From NCBI GenBank assembly GCA_037903475.1, contig JBAJFG010000073.1, positions 1,426,001-1,490,000 on the forward strand: a stretch of 64,000 bases of DNA, read 5' to 3'. How positions within the stretch are numbered: position 1 is the first letter of the stretch; each line of letters starts with the position of its first letter. Source of the stretch: Ancylostoma caninum. Taxonomy: Eukaryota > Nematoda > Chromadorea > Rhabditida > Ancylostomatidae. Positions 48,325-60,884 of the stretch are shown here, piece after piece. Under the pieces are notes generated by a model. It was not told the DNA's origin. It saw only the letters and a list, made by a program, of their open reading frames with translations, and searched no databases. The position numbers and the translations under genes are program-made.

Positions 48325-49674
48325 CCGCTATACTGCTCGAGGAGTATAGCGGTTTCGGTCGCGGCGTCGCACAGTGGCCGTCGTGCGTATTGATCGTGGG
48401 CGGGGCGTCGCTAGCGACGGTCGCCGCTGTCGTCGACAACAGCGACCGACCGTCGCGGCTGTCGTCGACACTGGCGACCGACCGTCGCGGCTGTCGTCGA
48501 CATTGGCGACCGACCGTCGCCGTTGTCGTCGACAACAGCGACCGATCGTCGCCGCTGTCGACGACACGCCGTCGTCGATCCCGATCGACGACAGCGGCGA
48601 CCGTCGCGGCGACGGACGTGATTTTTTCGATTTTGAACAGGTTTTTTATATTTTTCTGCAGTTGTTAGTTGTTCTCAGTTAAATCTATGTTTCAGGTGAG
48701 GCTACTGTGCAGAACGAAGCAGCCGACTGAAGTGGGCTACCTCCGAAAAATGGGATATCTATCAGGAATCGTGAAAGGAAGGTATGAGTGTTTAGCCTGG
48801 ATAACGGATGGGTCCCGCCACGAAAATTCAAAAGCTGCATCCAGCTTCTAGATTAGGGCCTTTCAATGAAGAGCTGGAGCAGTGGGACTTTTTCCTTTAG
48901 ATTCAGCATAAAATTCTAGATCGAGCTGTCCAGGCCCCGTCCCTGGAAAACGTGTGGGTCCCGCCACGAAAATTAAAAAACCGAGAAAACCCCGAAAAAA
49001 ACCGGGAAAAATGCTTATACATGCATACATATATGCATCTATATACGTATGTACATGTATATATGTATGCATGTATAAGCATTTTTCCCGGTTTTTTTGG
49101 GTTTTTCTCGGTTTTTTAATTTTCGTGGCGGGACCCACACGTTATCCAGGGACGGGACCTGGACAGCTCGATCTAGAATTTTATGCTGAATCTAAAGGAA
49201 AAAGTCCCACTGCTCCAGCTCTTCATTGAAAGGCCCTAATCTAGAAGCTGGATGCAGCTTTTGAATTTTCGTGGCGGGACCCATCCGTTATCCAGGCTAA
49301 ACACTCATACCTTCCTTTCACGATTCCTGATAGATATCCCATTTTTCGGAGGTAGCCCACTTCAGTCGGCTGTTTCGTTCTGCACAGTAGGCCTCACCTG
49401 AAACATAGATTTAACTGAGAACAACTAACAACTGCAGAAAATTATAAAAAACCTGTTCAAAAACGAAAAACTCACGTCTGTCGCCGCGACGGTCGTCGCT
49501 GTCGTCGATCGGGATCGACGACGGCGTGTCGTCGACAGCGGCGACGATCGGTCGCTGTTGTCGACGACAACGGCGACGGTCGGTCGCCAGTGTCGACGAC
49601 AGCCGCGACGGTCGGTCGCCGTTGTCGACGACAGCAGCGACCGAAACCGCTATACTCCTCGAGGAGTATAGCGG
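48325..49674. repeat. 1.35-kb foldback palindrome with hairpin ends and 32-bp units
   Basis: The right end, 49647-49674, is itself a perfect 28-bp palindrome (ccgctatactcctc and its inverse). The left end, 48325-48352, is nearly the same. Inside each arm come GC-rich 32-bp tandem units with gtcgtcgac, more of them in the left arm. About 430 bp of near-identical inverted sequence follows (for example ggcgggacccacacg and aattttatgctgaatcta). The arms meet at an A/T palindromic loop of about 30-50 bp around 49047. The left arm carries extra bases (about 48358-48420 and one more 32-bp unit). Open frames inside are repeat artefacts. No transposase is seen, and I could not define a target duplication. 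Confidence 0.9.
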
Positions 49675-52600
49675 CAGCCTCAGAACAATGAAGGCTTCGT
49701 GGTGATCGATCCTGCTATGGTGCAATACATATTTACTGCAGCAAAGAAGTTCCTGGAAAAATAAGATGGATAAAGCGGTTATTTTGAAAAAAAAAGTAGT
49801 GGCAATATTCTTGGTTTAGGGTGTGAAATGTTGCATGGAAGAAACGAGTTTTTGTTGGGTCCGACAAATTACTCGGAGAGGTGGAATAATTTCAAAATTT
49901 TGGACAAGCCTTTCATTTGAAACGCCATGGTATTTCGACCGCAAATTGGCTAGAGTGGGTGGAATCATCCTGCAAGTTCAAACCGCTCAAAGTTATAGAA
50001 GAAAAGATTCGTTTGTCTCTCTCGACTTTACCCAGGTTTCTTTTGAATATTTGCAGGCTCAACAGAAGAAATTTCACATTGTTATGCTCATGTTTTGATG
50101 ATGGAAGTGTTGTAGAACGAAATACATAAATCCTTCAGTTGATTCGACCTACATCTGTATCCTATAGTGAAAACTCCATCTTGCAGCTAAGCCGCTGCTA
50201 ATAAGTGGCCCAAAACCTCAGAATGAACATAAAGAATACAGTCAAGTCGACAATACAGTTGCTGGATACCTGAGCCGGACAAATATGACTTGTGCTTTGT
50301 GCGCTCAGTGTTCGAAGTCGAAATGACCAACGAGTAAAAAGTGAATCAGGAAAGAATGTGATTAATCATCCATAATGTGCGGTATGCTTCCGGACAGAGC
50401 AATGTAGTTGTGTAAAAAAGCTAGTACTGTCGTCAACAAGAACTGTGCATTCTCCATGCAATCCAAGCCGTGAGTTGAATTCGATTGTGCACGATGCTCC
50501 TATCCTATAACTTTTATTCGCATTTCACGCTAAAACACATTAGCATTCATAGAAACACAATTTTTATTAGGTTTATGCTAGGTGAAAACATCATAGCACC
50601 ACGTCCTCACTACCCTTCTGATGTTCCGTTGAATTCTCCAGTGTTTCGAAGAGGGGAAACTGCCGAGATGTAAGACGGACCTTATACGTACACGTCAGAT
50701 GACCTACCGTTCTAGTGACACGGATTCAAAAACATTAATGCGTGAAAAAGACAGTTTTATAAGCAATAGAAGTTGGCATTCACAATACCAACGCAGGTGG
50801 AGAGATGAGGGACGTTCCCGGAAAATTTCTCGCTCATCGAGGACTTCTCAGAAAATATGTAGACGAGCCCCCAAGAGCAAATAGATACATTCTATTCGAC
50901 TGACTCATCTCAGCCAACTGCAGCAAGTACCTACACAAGTGCTTGAACCTGTCCTGTTTTCTCTCAGAAGTTCGCCCATTTAGGAGAAAATTGAGCCCTC
51001 ACGGGAAAGTTCATGAGTTCTGCCACAGATGTTGTTTCCCAGAAAGATTGTCCAATCACTTCACATGTAGAGGAAAGAATAAAAAAATGGTGAAAAGCAA
51101 CAGCTATGACTAAAAATTTCTTGGATACATTTAAATCCAAACATTCCATTTCGAAGAAGTAGGAATTTCGAATGTTCGATGAAGGCAGAGCACTACATAC
51201 CGCCTTGAAGAAAAGCAAAGAAAGGCCCTCTTCCACGAACATTCGAATTTTCGAATCGGCTTCAAGATTATTAATTGATTCACATGAACTATTCGTTCGG
51301 TCCCAAATGTAGTGAAAATCTGTTTTGTTCTTTTCAGTACAAGTGTTGAAGTGTTGGAGATTTGCCAAAGAGCACAAAGTCTTGGAGAAATTGCAGGCCT
51401 ATTTGCAGGGCCTTATCTTTCAAAGATCTGCTCCCAAGCGCAAAAAATAATTACATTTGCCAAGGAGTGTTTGTGACGTAGATTTGAGATTAACTACTTT
51501 AATCAACACATATAAGAACCAAATAAGACGAATGAATTTTCAAACTATTGGATTTTCTGCGCATGTTCGTCAGGAACATTCTACGGAAGAAGAAACGAAA
51601 GCGGTTAGTGTGCGATGCAGCTCGGTCGTCTTCAGGAAGTGAGGAGGCGGCAAGAAGCGGCTAATAGGCCGCATAGATAACGCTGGTCATTAGCCGCGGA
51701 GCACAGAAGAGCAGTTCAAAGCGGCGTCGTTCCACTCCCACTAGCAACATAGTAACGGAAAACTTCCTGGGAACACGGGAAATGCTAAGGAAAACAGCGA
51801 AGGGCATTGTGGGTTGTTTGTGGGAAGACGGGGGTCTTCGTGACATTTGAGAGAGGAAGCCGTTTACCAGGGCTTCACTCGGACCTAAGCATGTCCCGGA
51901 ATAAGTGAGGTTTACTTATCTCGAACCGGCAACATATTTGCTTAGGAAAATTTCTAGAATTTGAATTGAAACAAAAAAACCTTAGTTGCCTTTGAAAAAG
52001 TTGGCAATTCAATTATCCTAAAAGTAACTTCTCGTTTTACTGAGCACTTTTCATGCAAAAGAATAGGAAATTTTGTGTTTTCGTAGATCCAGAACCTTCA
52101 TATAAACAAGAAAAGCGATGAAAAATTCATGGATAAGGTGGATCAATAATAATGTAGCAAAATATGTAATGCTATGATTGAGAACTCATTGGCCATTCTC
52201 ATAACAATAACTCATGCCATTAATATGAATTGTTCACTACTCCAAGCGGTAGGTAAGGTAATTAGAGCTTCAGAAAGCACTTCTGTCCAGAATTAGTGCA
52301 TACGACAATCTAAGACATAGGTCCGGTGGCGGACGCTGATAGTGTAGCAAAGGGGAGGGGGGAGGGAGTGCCTGAAAAAAAAAGACTTCAGGATCCTTCT
52401 CAGTTTATCGACCCGGAGATTCGCATTTTGAAAATAAGGTTACTGAACAAATATTTGTAAGCACAAATATTACTTTGAAACCCACTGAAACACCATAATA
52501 AAAGTGAGAAATTTCAAAAATGCTAAAAACAAACTTTCATCTTTCATCTGTAGGCGCCGATCGTGGCTCTGAGCTTTCTACCTACCTACGTAGAACACTG

Positions 52601-52814
52601 ATTTCCTTGCTGAAACTCACGAAAGCTCCGTTTTTACTCAGAGCCGCTCGCTCACTCCGAATGTACCAGTTTTTCAGTTGTACGAGCTCAGGCCAGTCCC
52701 TTAATAAGGCGGAAAAAACCCAAATCTGGCTAAAAAACCTCGTCCCAGTAGAAGAGTGAATAGATCACAACCTTTCTGGCAACATTCCTGATTCCGAGCG
52801 CCAACTCAGACAGA
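49675..52814. other. No supported gene; two weak plus-strand frames
   Basis: Positions 50574-50671 (after tttattag) read ENIIAPRPHYPSDVPLNS and 50699-50884 read a Ser/Arg-rich RWRDEGRSRKISRSSRTSQK. The two are in different frames with no workable intron between them, so they may be a decayed gene. Positions 52325-52365 hold ggtggcggacgc plus a G-rich run, a fragment of the 62019-62266 MITE family. Confidence 0.35.
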
Positions 52815-53095
52815 ACATGGGAAGGACCGCAGCAGAATAGATTTGTGTGGGGAACGATTAGGAAGGACGGCAGAAAACCGGGGGGACCGCAGCAGAAAGT
52901 TTCCTTCCAGTTTTCTGCAGCGGTTCTTCCCAGTGCAAAAAGTCCGCAGCAGAAAACGGGAAAGACCGCAGCATTTATTCAGAAGGACAGCAGCAGCTGT
53001 TCGGAAGTAACGCAGTAGCCATTCGGAAGGACCACAGCAGCTACTCGGAAGAAATGCAGCGGGAAACCGAAAGGATCGCAGGTCACCTGTCCTTC
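52815..53095. repeat. Degenerate short tandem motif (gaccgcagcag)
   Basis: Variants of ggaaggaccgcagcagaa recur about every 20-30 bp with heavy divergence. The frames across it are repeat-derived. Confidence 0.65.
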
Positions 53096-56000
53096 CGAAA
53101 AATTGTCTGAAAAGCAACGGATAAATCACCTTGGTTTGCCAGAATAATTCCCACACCAGCGGATTACACATAGTCCTGATCTTTTTGTGAAAGCCGAGTA
53201 AAGTCCTCCGATTTATTTATTTACTTATTATTTATTTATTTCATCGTAAGGATTTCTCCATGTGAGAAGACAATACACGATGCTAACTAAGATAACACAA
53301 CACAAATAAATCATGGATTATTTCATACAATGTTTGATTTGAGAGAGAGATCTCCAATTACTCTTCCTGGTTAAGGTATCCTTCCACTTGTTTGTTAAAT
53401 GATGAAACTTTAATGGGAGTGGGATGTCTCTTGATTATCATTAGACACTTCAAGCCAGCTCTGCTGACAAAAAATGATTATCTGATAAGAATCTTAGGCC
53501 TCTTCATTTCTTTTAGAAGCTAAGACATAGCTCTAGTGGGCCTTCACTGAAAATTACGTTCCCAATGGCTAAGACTTCCAACTGCCTAAAAAATTAGAAA
53601 ATGTCATTCAGAAAACGCAAAGAATAGATGATATGGAGGTAAACGACTAGAAGTGAGAGTAAACGATTAAAAGTGAGAAAGTCATACTGTCTGAGAGCGA
53701 ACCTCCAAAACCGAGGAGCTGGATTCATACAATAGCATACAATGTGACTAAATAATTCAGGATTTGCTCTGCGTGTGGATCTGCGCTAACGGCATATACT
53801 ACCCATCCACTGACGTCACATGATGGGAACCTATCTAAATTCAAATTGTATTTCTATGGCTGGAGTTCGTGAGATCCTCCGGAGTTATTCTGAGCATCAT
53901 GAGCTTACGTGTACCCAGGTAGTTACGCTAAAAATGTCGTAGCTCAAATTCAAGTTGAGTGTAGTACGTACGTATTTTTTCGAGATAATGAATTCTGAGA
54001 AAAAATCTCAGAGAGCCAAAAGACGTTTCTGGATATTGAGTGCAGAAAAAAATGATCTACAGCAAGCTTCTAATATGCCAAGGCGACTGCTTTCCAGAAA
54101 GAGAAGCTAGCCGTGTTGAGCGTTAGGAGCGTTAGAAACGGGATGCTATACGTACGTCCACGGATTTTTCTGTGATTCCCAAAGGAACCACTATTTTGAA
54201 ATAGGCAAACTACCAATGAGAAAGCCCGGATACAGTTAATTGATTCCTGGAATAATCTATGGCACTGAGTGCTTTTTATAGGGCTTTAATCCATCAAAGC
54301 CAGGCATTGGTTCAATGTTTATTTTGATTTTTCATTTCTTCCGTCGTTTTCATTTCTAAAGGCTTTGATAGAAAGTGTTGGTTGGTTCGAGAAAAAAAAT
54401 AGATCACATTCTAAAAATCGAGAGAGCATGACGCTAAAGCGTACTCACATCCCAACCGGAAATGTGGATGAAGACGTGTTCTCGCATATCATGCAATATT
54501 TTTGAAAGTGTCCTGGGAGTGCAAACTCATGACTTGTTCCGGAACTTTCTTCGGAGATCAGTATTGGTGAAAAATTACCTTTTTTTGACGTCATCATCAA
54601 AAGTACGGAGCAGACACGAATATGTTGTCAAATTCAGAAAAAAAAATCCATGTGAAGGAGACGGCCTAACCAACGCAGGCTTGAATATTTATCTACAACG
54701 GTAGCCTGGAGTATATCTCCCTCGTGGATGCAAAGATGACAGGAGGGGCATTGAAGTATAAACATCAAAGGCTTGATGAGGCGAAGAATCAAAAAAAAGT
54801 GAGTTTGAAGAAAACCCAGAAAAATCCAGGAAAAAAAGAAAGAAAGAAAAACAAAATAACAAGTGAAACTGGGAGCAAAAAGTAGACATCAAAAGGATTT
54901 GGAAAAACGGGATAAACTTTGAGTCTGGAAATGTACAGGTAGTAAAATAAATGGAAGCAGTTGTTTTGAAAATAAGACGAACTGAAGAAATAAGGACAAG
55001 CCAACGCAGCCCCAACCCCATTCGAAAGAGTTGTTAAAAAAATACATTTCTATTTCGTGGGGGGGGGGGGGGTGAAGTAGGAGTGAAAGAATCGTGCCTA
55101 CATATGTACAGGACCTCCAAACGGCCAGGTGAATACGGGCCAGTCCCGCAAAGGGGCGCGGCACGCTGACTGTCTGGCGCACTCCTCGACCGATAATGCT
55201 TTGATGACGCTCTCTGGCCACAACTACGCCGAAAAACTAGCATATCTTTAAAGATGATTGTTTGATGAAAAATAATACCCCATTAATAATTTGACGTAGT
55301 TATTTGACGTTAACCAGTATCCCCAAGACAAGTAAATTCAGCCCCGTGACATAAAAGATAAGTGCGAATCACACACAGGAATGATAAATACAAAAATTGG
55401 GTTGAAAATAAGCATAAAGTCGGTATTCTGCAAGGAAGAGCATGCCCTTTTGGGAGAAACCGCAAAAAAAAGCAGATAGACAAATAAATGGGACAAATGA
55501 GGTGGACGAGAATATGAACAAGGCAATCAAGACTTCTGATCAACGCACAAGTCACCCCACGCTGTCACATAAATCCTCATACTGAGACATTCTGTTACGT
55601 ATCTATCCTATTCAAGAGGAGTGGCATTTTCAAGTTAGCCGACAGTTTACGAGGTCTCATTTGGTCAGTATTTTAGGACACTAGTGGCCCTATGTGGAAT
55701 TTTTGTGAGCCTCAGCTCTGTGTGCAACATTTTACTGATCGTGCTCAGATACGACTCCAGAGGAATGGCTTTTGCCCTGCTATGAAAATTGATATTCAAT
55801 CATGCGATCGCCTTTACATTATTGTTATAAGTTGGGAATGCGCGCTGACTTGCCCTGCTTCAATGAGCGTGATCCCGACTGCAGCTGTCAAAAGTATTTG
55901 TTAAGACCTGAAGCGGAGGCTCATGGCGCAATTTCTGATGTACAAATTATCATATGCTCCTTCATTGTCGATTCTTAGTAAAATTCTTAAGAATGCCCAT

Positions 56001-56559
56001 CAAAATTTTAAAATATTCTTTACGTGCTTTATTTCGTTAAAGAAAAAGAAACTACAACGTGGCAGCTCCACAAGTCGAATAAAAAATTTGGAGAGTGTTT
56101 GCTGTGTCACCTCATAGATCCATGCAACATTCGAATTCTTGGATATGACCCCGGACTTGGGTGACTGAACCGAAATTGTTTGTGCTAAAGACCCTTCGAT
56201 TGCCCGTTTTTTCCTATTTGCAATCGAACTGTCTCTGTGACCGCCTCATGGCCGACCATTGACGTAACCACGCTTGCACATTTTTCTCGTGAGCCGCCAT
56301 TTCTGATAACGTGTAGCGTCATCATGAACTTTCTTTTTCAGGAAAAGACTGAATAAGTTTATTTGATTTCCTGTACTTTGACTGTTTGTGACCGGCTATT
56401 GCATGTACGTGTACATGTCTGATAAATAAATAAATAAACGTATAGTGCAGCCACGTCTATCAGGTCTGTTTTAGTAACACCTCAAAACTGAACCAACAGC
56501 ACACGTGAGACTGTAACACACAAGTTTTCTTAAAACCATATGTCCAAGGATAGAGAAGG
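53096..56559. other. No supported gene
   Basis: Contents are low-complexity patches, a poly-G run of about 13 at 55058-55071, and short unsupported frames (for example 54689-55221 minus, 55310-55555 minus). There are no splice-consistent exons that I can defend. Confidence 0.4.
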
Positions 56560-56955
56560 GATAGACTCCATATGTATGAGCTGCTGTTTATGTAATTCTG
56601 AGGGAGGGAGAGAGATTTCCGGGTGTAGGGAGAGATAAACTGAATAGATGTGTTTTTCTGAAAGTTTTGTCTAAGCTCAGAGAAAGAAGTTGATCCACAG
56701 GGTATTCGAGACGCAAGGAGCCGGTGTATAACTTCTTTTCTAGGCCTTGTGCATAAGGAAAGACAGCGCATTGGATACAGGGGAGCAGAAGAAAGAGTTA
56801 TCTTGCGCTCGTTTGACTAAGTTCAAGGAAGGGAGGAGATCCATAAGTTGAATGAGTATGTGAGACGTAGAGGTGGGAGTGTAACTTTTTCAACCTTTTC
56901 AAGGCTTTGTATATATTAAGGGATAAAGGGGGGAACGACGTGGGTGGGCTACATA
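56560..56955. repeat. Diverged tandem repeat, about 85-bp unit, left part
   Basis: Units share ctaag-ttcaaggaagggaggagatccat and a later gagatacatggggtggg-like part. The same unit, better preserved, continues at 58500-58870 beyond the mariner, so the mariner appears to have inserted into this array. Confidence 0.55.
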
Positions 56956-58497
56956 CAGGGTGGTGCATAATTACTGCCCCAAAATCCAAAATTTAAAAAA
57001 AAAACATAAAACTTGTATTAATGGATCAATTCAGACGATCTCTCCAACAACTATTTAGCAACATCTAAGAAAACGAAAGCCAAGATAATATTCAATGTGG
57101 CCTCTTTTGGCGCGGATGACAGCCTTCAGACGCTGAGGATATAACTCCACCGCGGCGCGCACGTGATCTTGTGGTATTTCGTCCCAGGCTTTCTCGAAAG
57201 ACTTCTTCAGAGCCTGAACGCGCTGGTGTGTTTTTATCCGGCAGGGCTTCTCCTCCAAAAATGCCCAGATTGAGAAGTCCAGGACATTCAAGTCAGGCGA
57301 ATCAGCCGGCCATTCGGATGCGCGGATAAAGTCCGGCAGGTTGGCGAGGCACCAGTCTTGGGTGGACCTAGCCCGATGAGCAGGTTCTCCGCCTTGTTGC
57401 AAGATCCAGTGGCCGTTTTCATAGTGCTCGGTGACCCATGGAACCGCATGACTCTTCACTATTTCCAAATACACGTTTTTGTCGATCCTGACGCCTTTTT
57501 CCACAAAAATGAGGGGAGTTCGCCTGTCGCTGACACTCCAGCGAAAACCATCACGGAAGCTGGATGCAAGTTGCGTGATACAATCCGGACAGCTCATTGG
57601 TTTCCCTACTACTTTCCGCTTACACCCTATCATTTTGGGGATTGTACACCTGCTCAACTGTGAATAAATTGAAAAGTCCGACTATCAATAAACCTCGGCA
57701 TACTTGCACAATAACTCAGTTGATTTTGTAAGCTTCAAGCGAGGTTAGCAACTAGTTTATATATATTTATATTATAAATATTATCAATTATTATTATTAT
57801 TAATATAATTATTATTATTATTAATATTATTATTATTTATATTATTATTATTATTTATATTATTTATATTATTATTATATTTTTTATATTTTATAGTTAG
57901 CTTATCGAGTCGTCCATTTCAGGCTCTGAAGACGGCGATTTGCCGAAACGTAAGCCGAAATAAACTAGTTGCTAACCTCGCTTGAAGCTTACAAAATCAA
58001 CTGAGTTATTGTGCAACTGTGAATAGTTCTTTATCCATGAAAGCCGTTTTCATGTGGTCGTTACCAACGGCCCTCTCAAGGAGCGCGCCGCATTTTTTTC
58101 ACCCTAGTAGTCCTTCGATTTTCGCATGGGTTTCTGTCCAAACGTCTCTTCACGATTTTTTTCATGGGGCCAGTTGTCACCGTGACAGGACAGCGAGTTC
58201 TTGGAACGTCATCAGTCGTACCTCTTTTCAGAGTCCGGTACACCAGCTTCCTGTTCAAGTTGAGCCGACGACAGATTTCCAAAGTTGTCAGTCCTCTTCC
58301 ATGCCTCTCGAAAGTTGCGAAGCGGTGTGCTGACGGCTTTGCCATTTCTTGTAAAATGAGGAAACCAAGTTCATGTGAGGCAGATATGTAGAGAATGATA
58401 TGCCAAACATTACAATAACAAAAACAGATTTGAGTCTATCAGTTAGGTCAAGCCTCGCACTCGTGCAATGATGGGACTGTAATTATGCGCCACCCTG
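56956..58497 (-). mobile_element. DD37D mariner-type transposon, interrupted and inactivated
   Basis: The terminal inverted repeats are cagggtggtgcataattac (left) and gtaattatgcgccaccctg (right), flanked by TA at 56954-56955 and 58498-58499. The minus-strand transposase starts near 58345 with an HTH domain (GRGLTTLEICRRLNLNRKLV). A second piece, 57657-57055, holds DRRTPLIFVEKGVRIDKNVY, HWILQQGGEPAHRA and SPDLNVLDFSIWAFLE. The second catalytic position is Gly (QQGG; usually QQDG), 37 residues before the final Asp in NVLD, hence DD37D. A 347-bp insert at 57667-58013 splits the frame just after sequence for LFTVEQ, and frame changes are present besides. Confidence 0.9.
57667..58013. mobile_element. 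Nested insert with perfect 56-bp inverted arms
   Basis: Inside the mariner, 57704-57759 and 57961-58016 are exact inverted copies (starting ttgcacaataactcag). They surround an (ATT)n-rich core and a short tgaagacggcgatttgccga stretch with a cggc/gccg hairpin. The 12 bp caactgtgaata occur on both sides (57655-57666 and 58014-58025), the likely target duplication. The left side has 37 extra bases outside the arm. It is non-coding; the superfamily is unknown. Confidence 0.85.
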
Positions 58498-58499
58498 TA

Positions 58500-58870
58500 G
58501 GCTACATACATGGCAGACACTTTCTTCAAACCTCTTTGCCTATGTTCGATTATACTGTTGTTCCTCGAACCTTTACCTGTCCACAAAAAAAAAGAAGAAA
58601 TTGAGAAACGAGGTGATCAACTGTTACGATGAAATAAATAGGGTTGGTGAACAATTTTATCTGAGGTTTTACCTAAGCTTAGGGAAGGGAGGTGATCCAC
58701 GGCGTTGGTAAGATACATGGGGTGAGAGCGCTAGTTATTGGCTAGACTTTTTCCAAGCTGAGGAAAAGGAGGTGATCTACGGGGTTGGTGAGATACATGG
58801 GTGGGTGCGCAAGTTACTGGCTGGGCATTTGCCTGAGCTTTGGAAAGGGAGGTGCAACTGTGCAAACGCA
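58500..58870. repeat. Tandem repeat, about 85-bp unit, right part
   Basis: Two to three units with aagg-gaggtgatc-acgg-gttggt and agatacatggg-tgag run 58670-58860. They are related to the sequence left of the mariner at 56560-56955. Confidence 0.65.
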
Positions 58871-59759
58871 AGATCATCCAGGAAAATCTCCCATCCAGAG
58901 CAGTTCAGTGAATTCAACATCACTTTGCGATTCTGTTCATCTCGGTTTTGGAGGGGGATCGGAAGGGGGGGGGGAGAGATCAAACAAATTGGTGTAAAAA
59001 CAGTTCGCGAAAACGGTACTTGATTTGAAATCTGCTTTGAAATTTCACGAAACCAAATTCGTACCTTGCTGACACCTCGCCACTTAGGGAATAACGTCAT
59101 GCAGCGTGCATACGAGGGATGATGCATCCGCGTATGCCCTACGGAGTGTCCCGCCAAGGGTTTGTTAATACCTCGCTAATAGCTTCCGGCAAGATATTGG
59201 ACAAATTAACGAAAATCTGTAAATACTAAAGCGCAGGAAATGATATTTTCAAGTAGGGAAATATGAGTATGCTTTTTATCTATGTGGGATGAATATAATC
59301 ACAATTGATGTTTGAAGCTTTCGTGTGAAAGCAATAATCTACCAAGTGCGAGGAAAAGATTGGTGTACTGTTATATTATTTATTTTCCAGGAATTTCCTG
59401 GATCTCGCACGGAGGAAAAAACGGATATGAGAACTGAGAATCAGTTTTACACAATAGTACTAACTCTCCTGTAAAGCAGAGCGCGTTTAAAGCTGGAAAA
59501 CGAACGATACTTGTTATAAAGGATCTGAGATTTTGAGGATCTTATCGGTAGTACTTAGATCTTCATTTACGGTTTACGATTAGATTTACGAATTACGATT
59601 CATGAAAATCAAATTTCAATTAGTTGCGTACATAGCTAGTTTAGTCCCGCTTGTATGTGAAACATCACATGACTGATGCTGGACGAAAGGGTGACATTAA
59701 TCGGATGTGTGGATGCGCAGACAACCACAGTGCGAAGGAGCAGACGACACGGCCAGCGA
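58871..59759. other. No supported gene
   Basis: No splice-consistent exon or repeat is recognised here. Confidence 0.4.
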
Positions 59760-59767
59760 GTCCGCAC

Positions 59768-60876
59768 CAGGGATGTGCGGAAGTAAAATTTTAAATCCCG
59801 TAGAACATAAAACGGAAAACAGAAGGCCAAAAATGGGCGGAAAACGGAAAGCGTAAAACGGAAAACGGTAAATTTTGCCCAAGCATAGGTTTGTAACCAA
59901 AAGTCTTCCTCAACATTGGATTTCCTAAGTATCTTCTTGATGAGCATAAGTGGTGACTCTTTCAAGTAATTAGCTAACTTCAAGTCTACTGATGGTATTC
60001 AATTCAAACGCCTAGAATATAGGTAGATCGAGGAGTATTTATCCTTCACCTAGTTACGTGAGATCATCAGAATTATATAATCAATGAGCATATTTCTCAC
60101 TTAACTTACTTAGACGAGGAACTGTGAAGTGTGAAAAGTGCTTCTTTGCTTTATTTTAGAGCAGATCTATTCTGCAAAAACTCAGACAAAAAGGTAACTA
60201 CGATAGTTAATACATCTGCAATCTGGGGAGGATCACGTTATTCATAGAGGATCCCGTTGGAGCGAGATAGCGAGTGAGGAAGGTGGAGAAGAACAGTGTG
60301 TGGAGAACGTGAAACACAAGCACCCTAAATATCACCCAAAACATTAGGCGCCAACGGCGCCAGTGTGGAGCTGAGGATCATCGTCTGACTAAAACTGACA
60401 ATTGTGATGTAGCCTCATGCTTTTGTCAGGTAGAAAGAAAGCCTACATCATATGTTGTTTCGCAGGAATGCTCGATGCTCTTACCATGGCACGTCACAGT
60501 TTCATGGAAATTTCATATAAGTTCAACCCATATTTCTGTGGATCTTTTTTTTTTTTTTGAGAATGAGGAGGGCATATGTATGGCATATTTGGAACAATGA
60601 TGAGGATCAGCGAAACTGCGACGGTAAATGGAAGTGGGACGTCAATTTTGACGCCATTGTTGTGAACACATATACAATGCGCATCGAATCACGTGAACCC
60701 TCTTCAGGATAGGGAAATATCCCGAAAACAAATACCTCGTCTCCCTCCATAACTTTCCCGGTTTTTCAATTTTCCGGGCTAAAAACCCGTAAAACGTAAA
60801 ACGCAAACCGGAAGGCCAAAAATGGGCGGAAAACGGAAAGCGTAAAACGGAAATCGGAAAATTCCACACACCCCTG
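59768..60876. mobile_element. hAT-like non-autonomous element with 8-bp duplication
   Basis: The ends cagggatgtgcggaa and (inverted) cttccacacacccctg-type tttccacacacccctg are imperfect inverted repeats with the CAGGG-start typical of hAT elements. The flanking gtccgcac at 59760-59767 and 60877-60884 is an exact 8-bp duplication, the hAT signature. Just inside both ends, in the same orientation, lie near-identical subterminal blocks rich in aaaacggaaa (about 59815-59875 and 60786-60860). It is 1,109 bp with no transposase frame. Confidence 0.85.
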
Positions 60877-60884
60877 GTCCGCAC

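Noticed and set aside
48317..49725. Open frames of 60-104 codons in the GC-rich arms (VVDNGDR / CRRQQRP type)
   Set aside because: They mirror each other on both arms and strands and arise from the gtcgtcgac-rich units and the palindrome.
57780..57900. A/T-rich ATT run as a possible origin or centromere-like sequence
   Set aside because: It is the simple-repeat core of the nested inverted-repeat insert.
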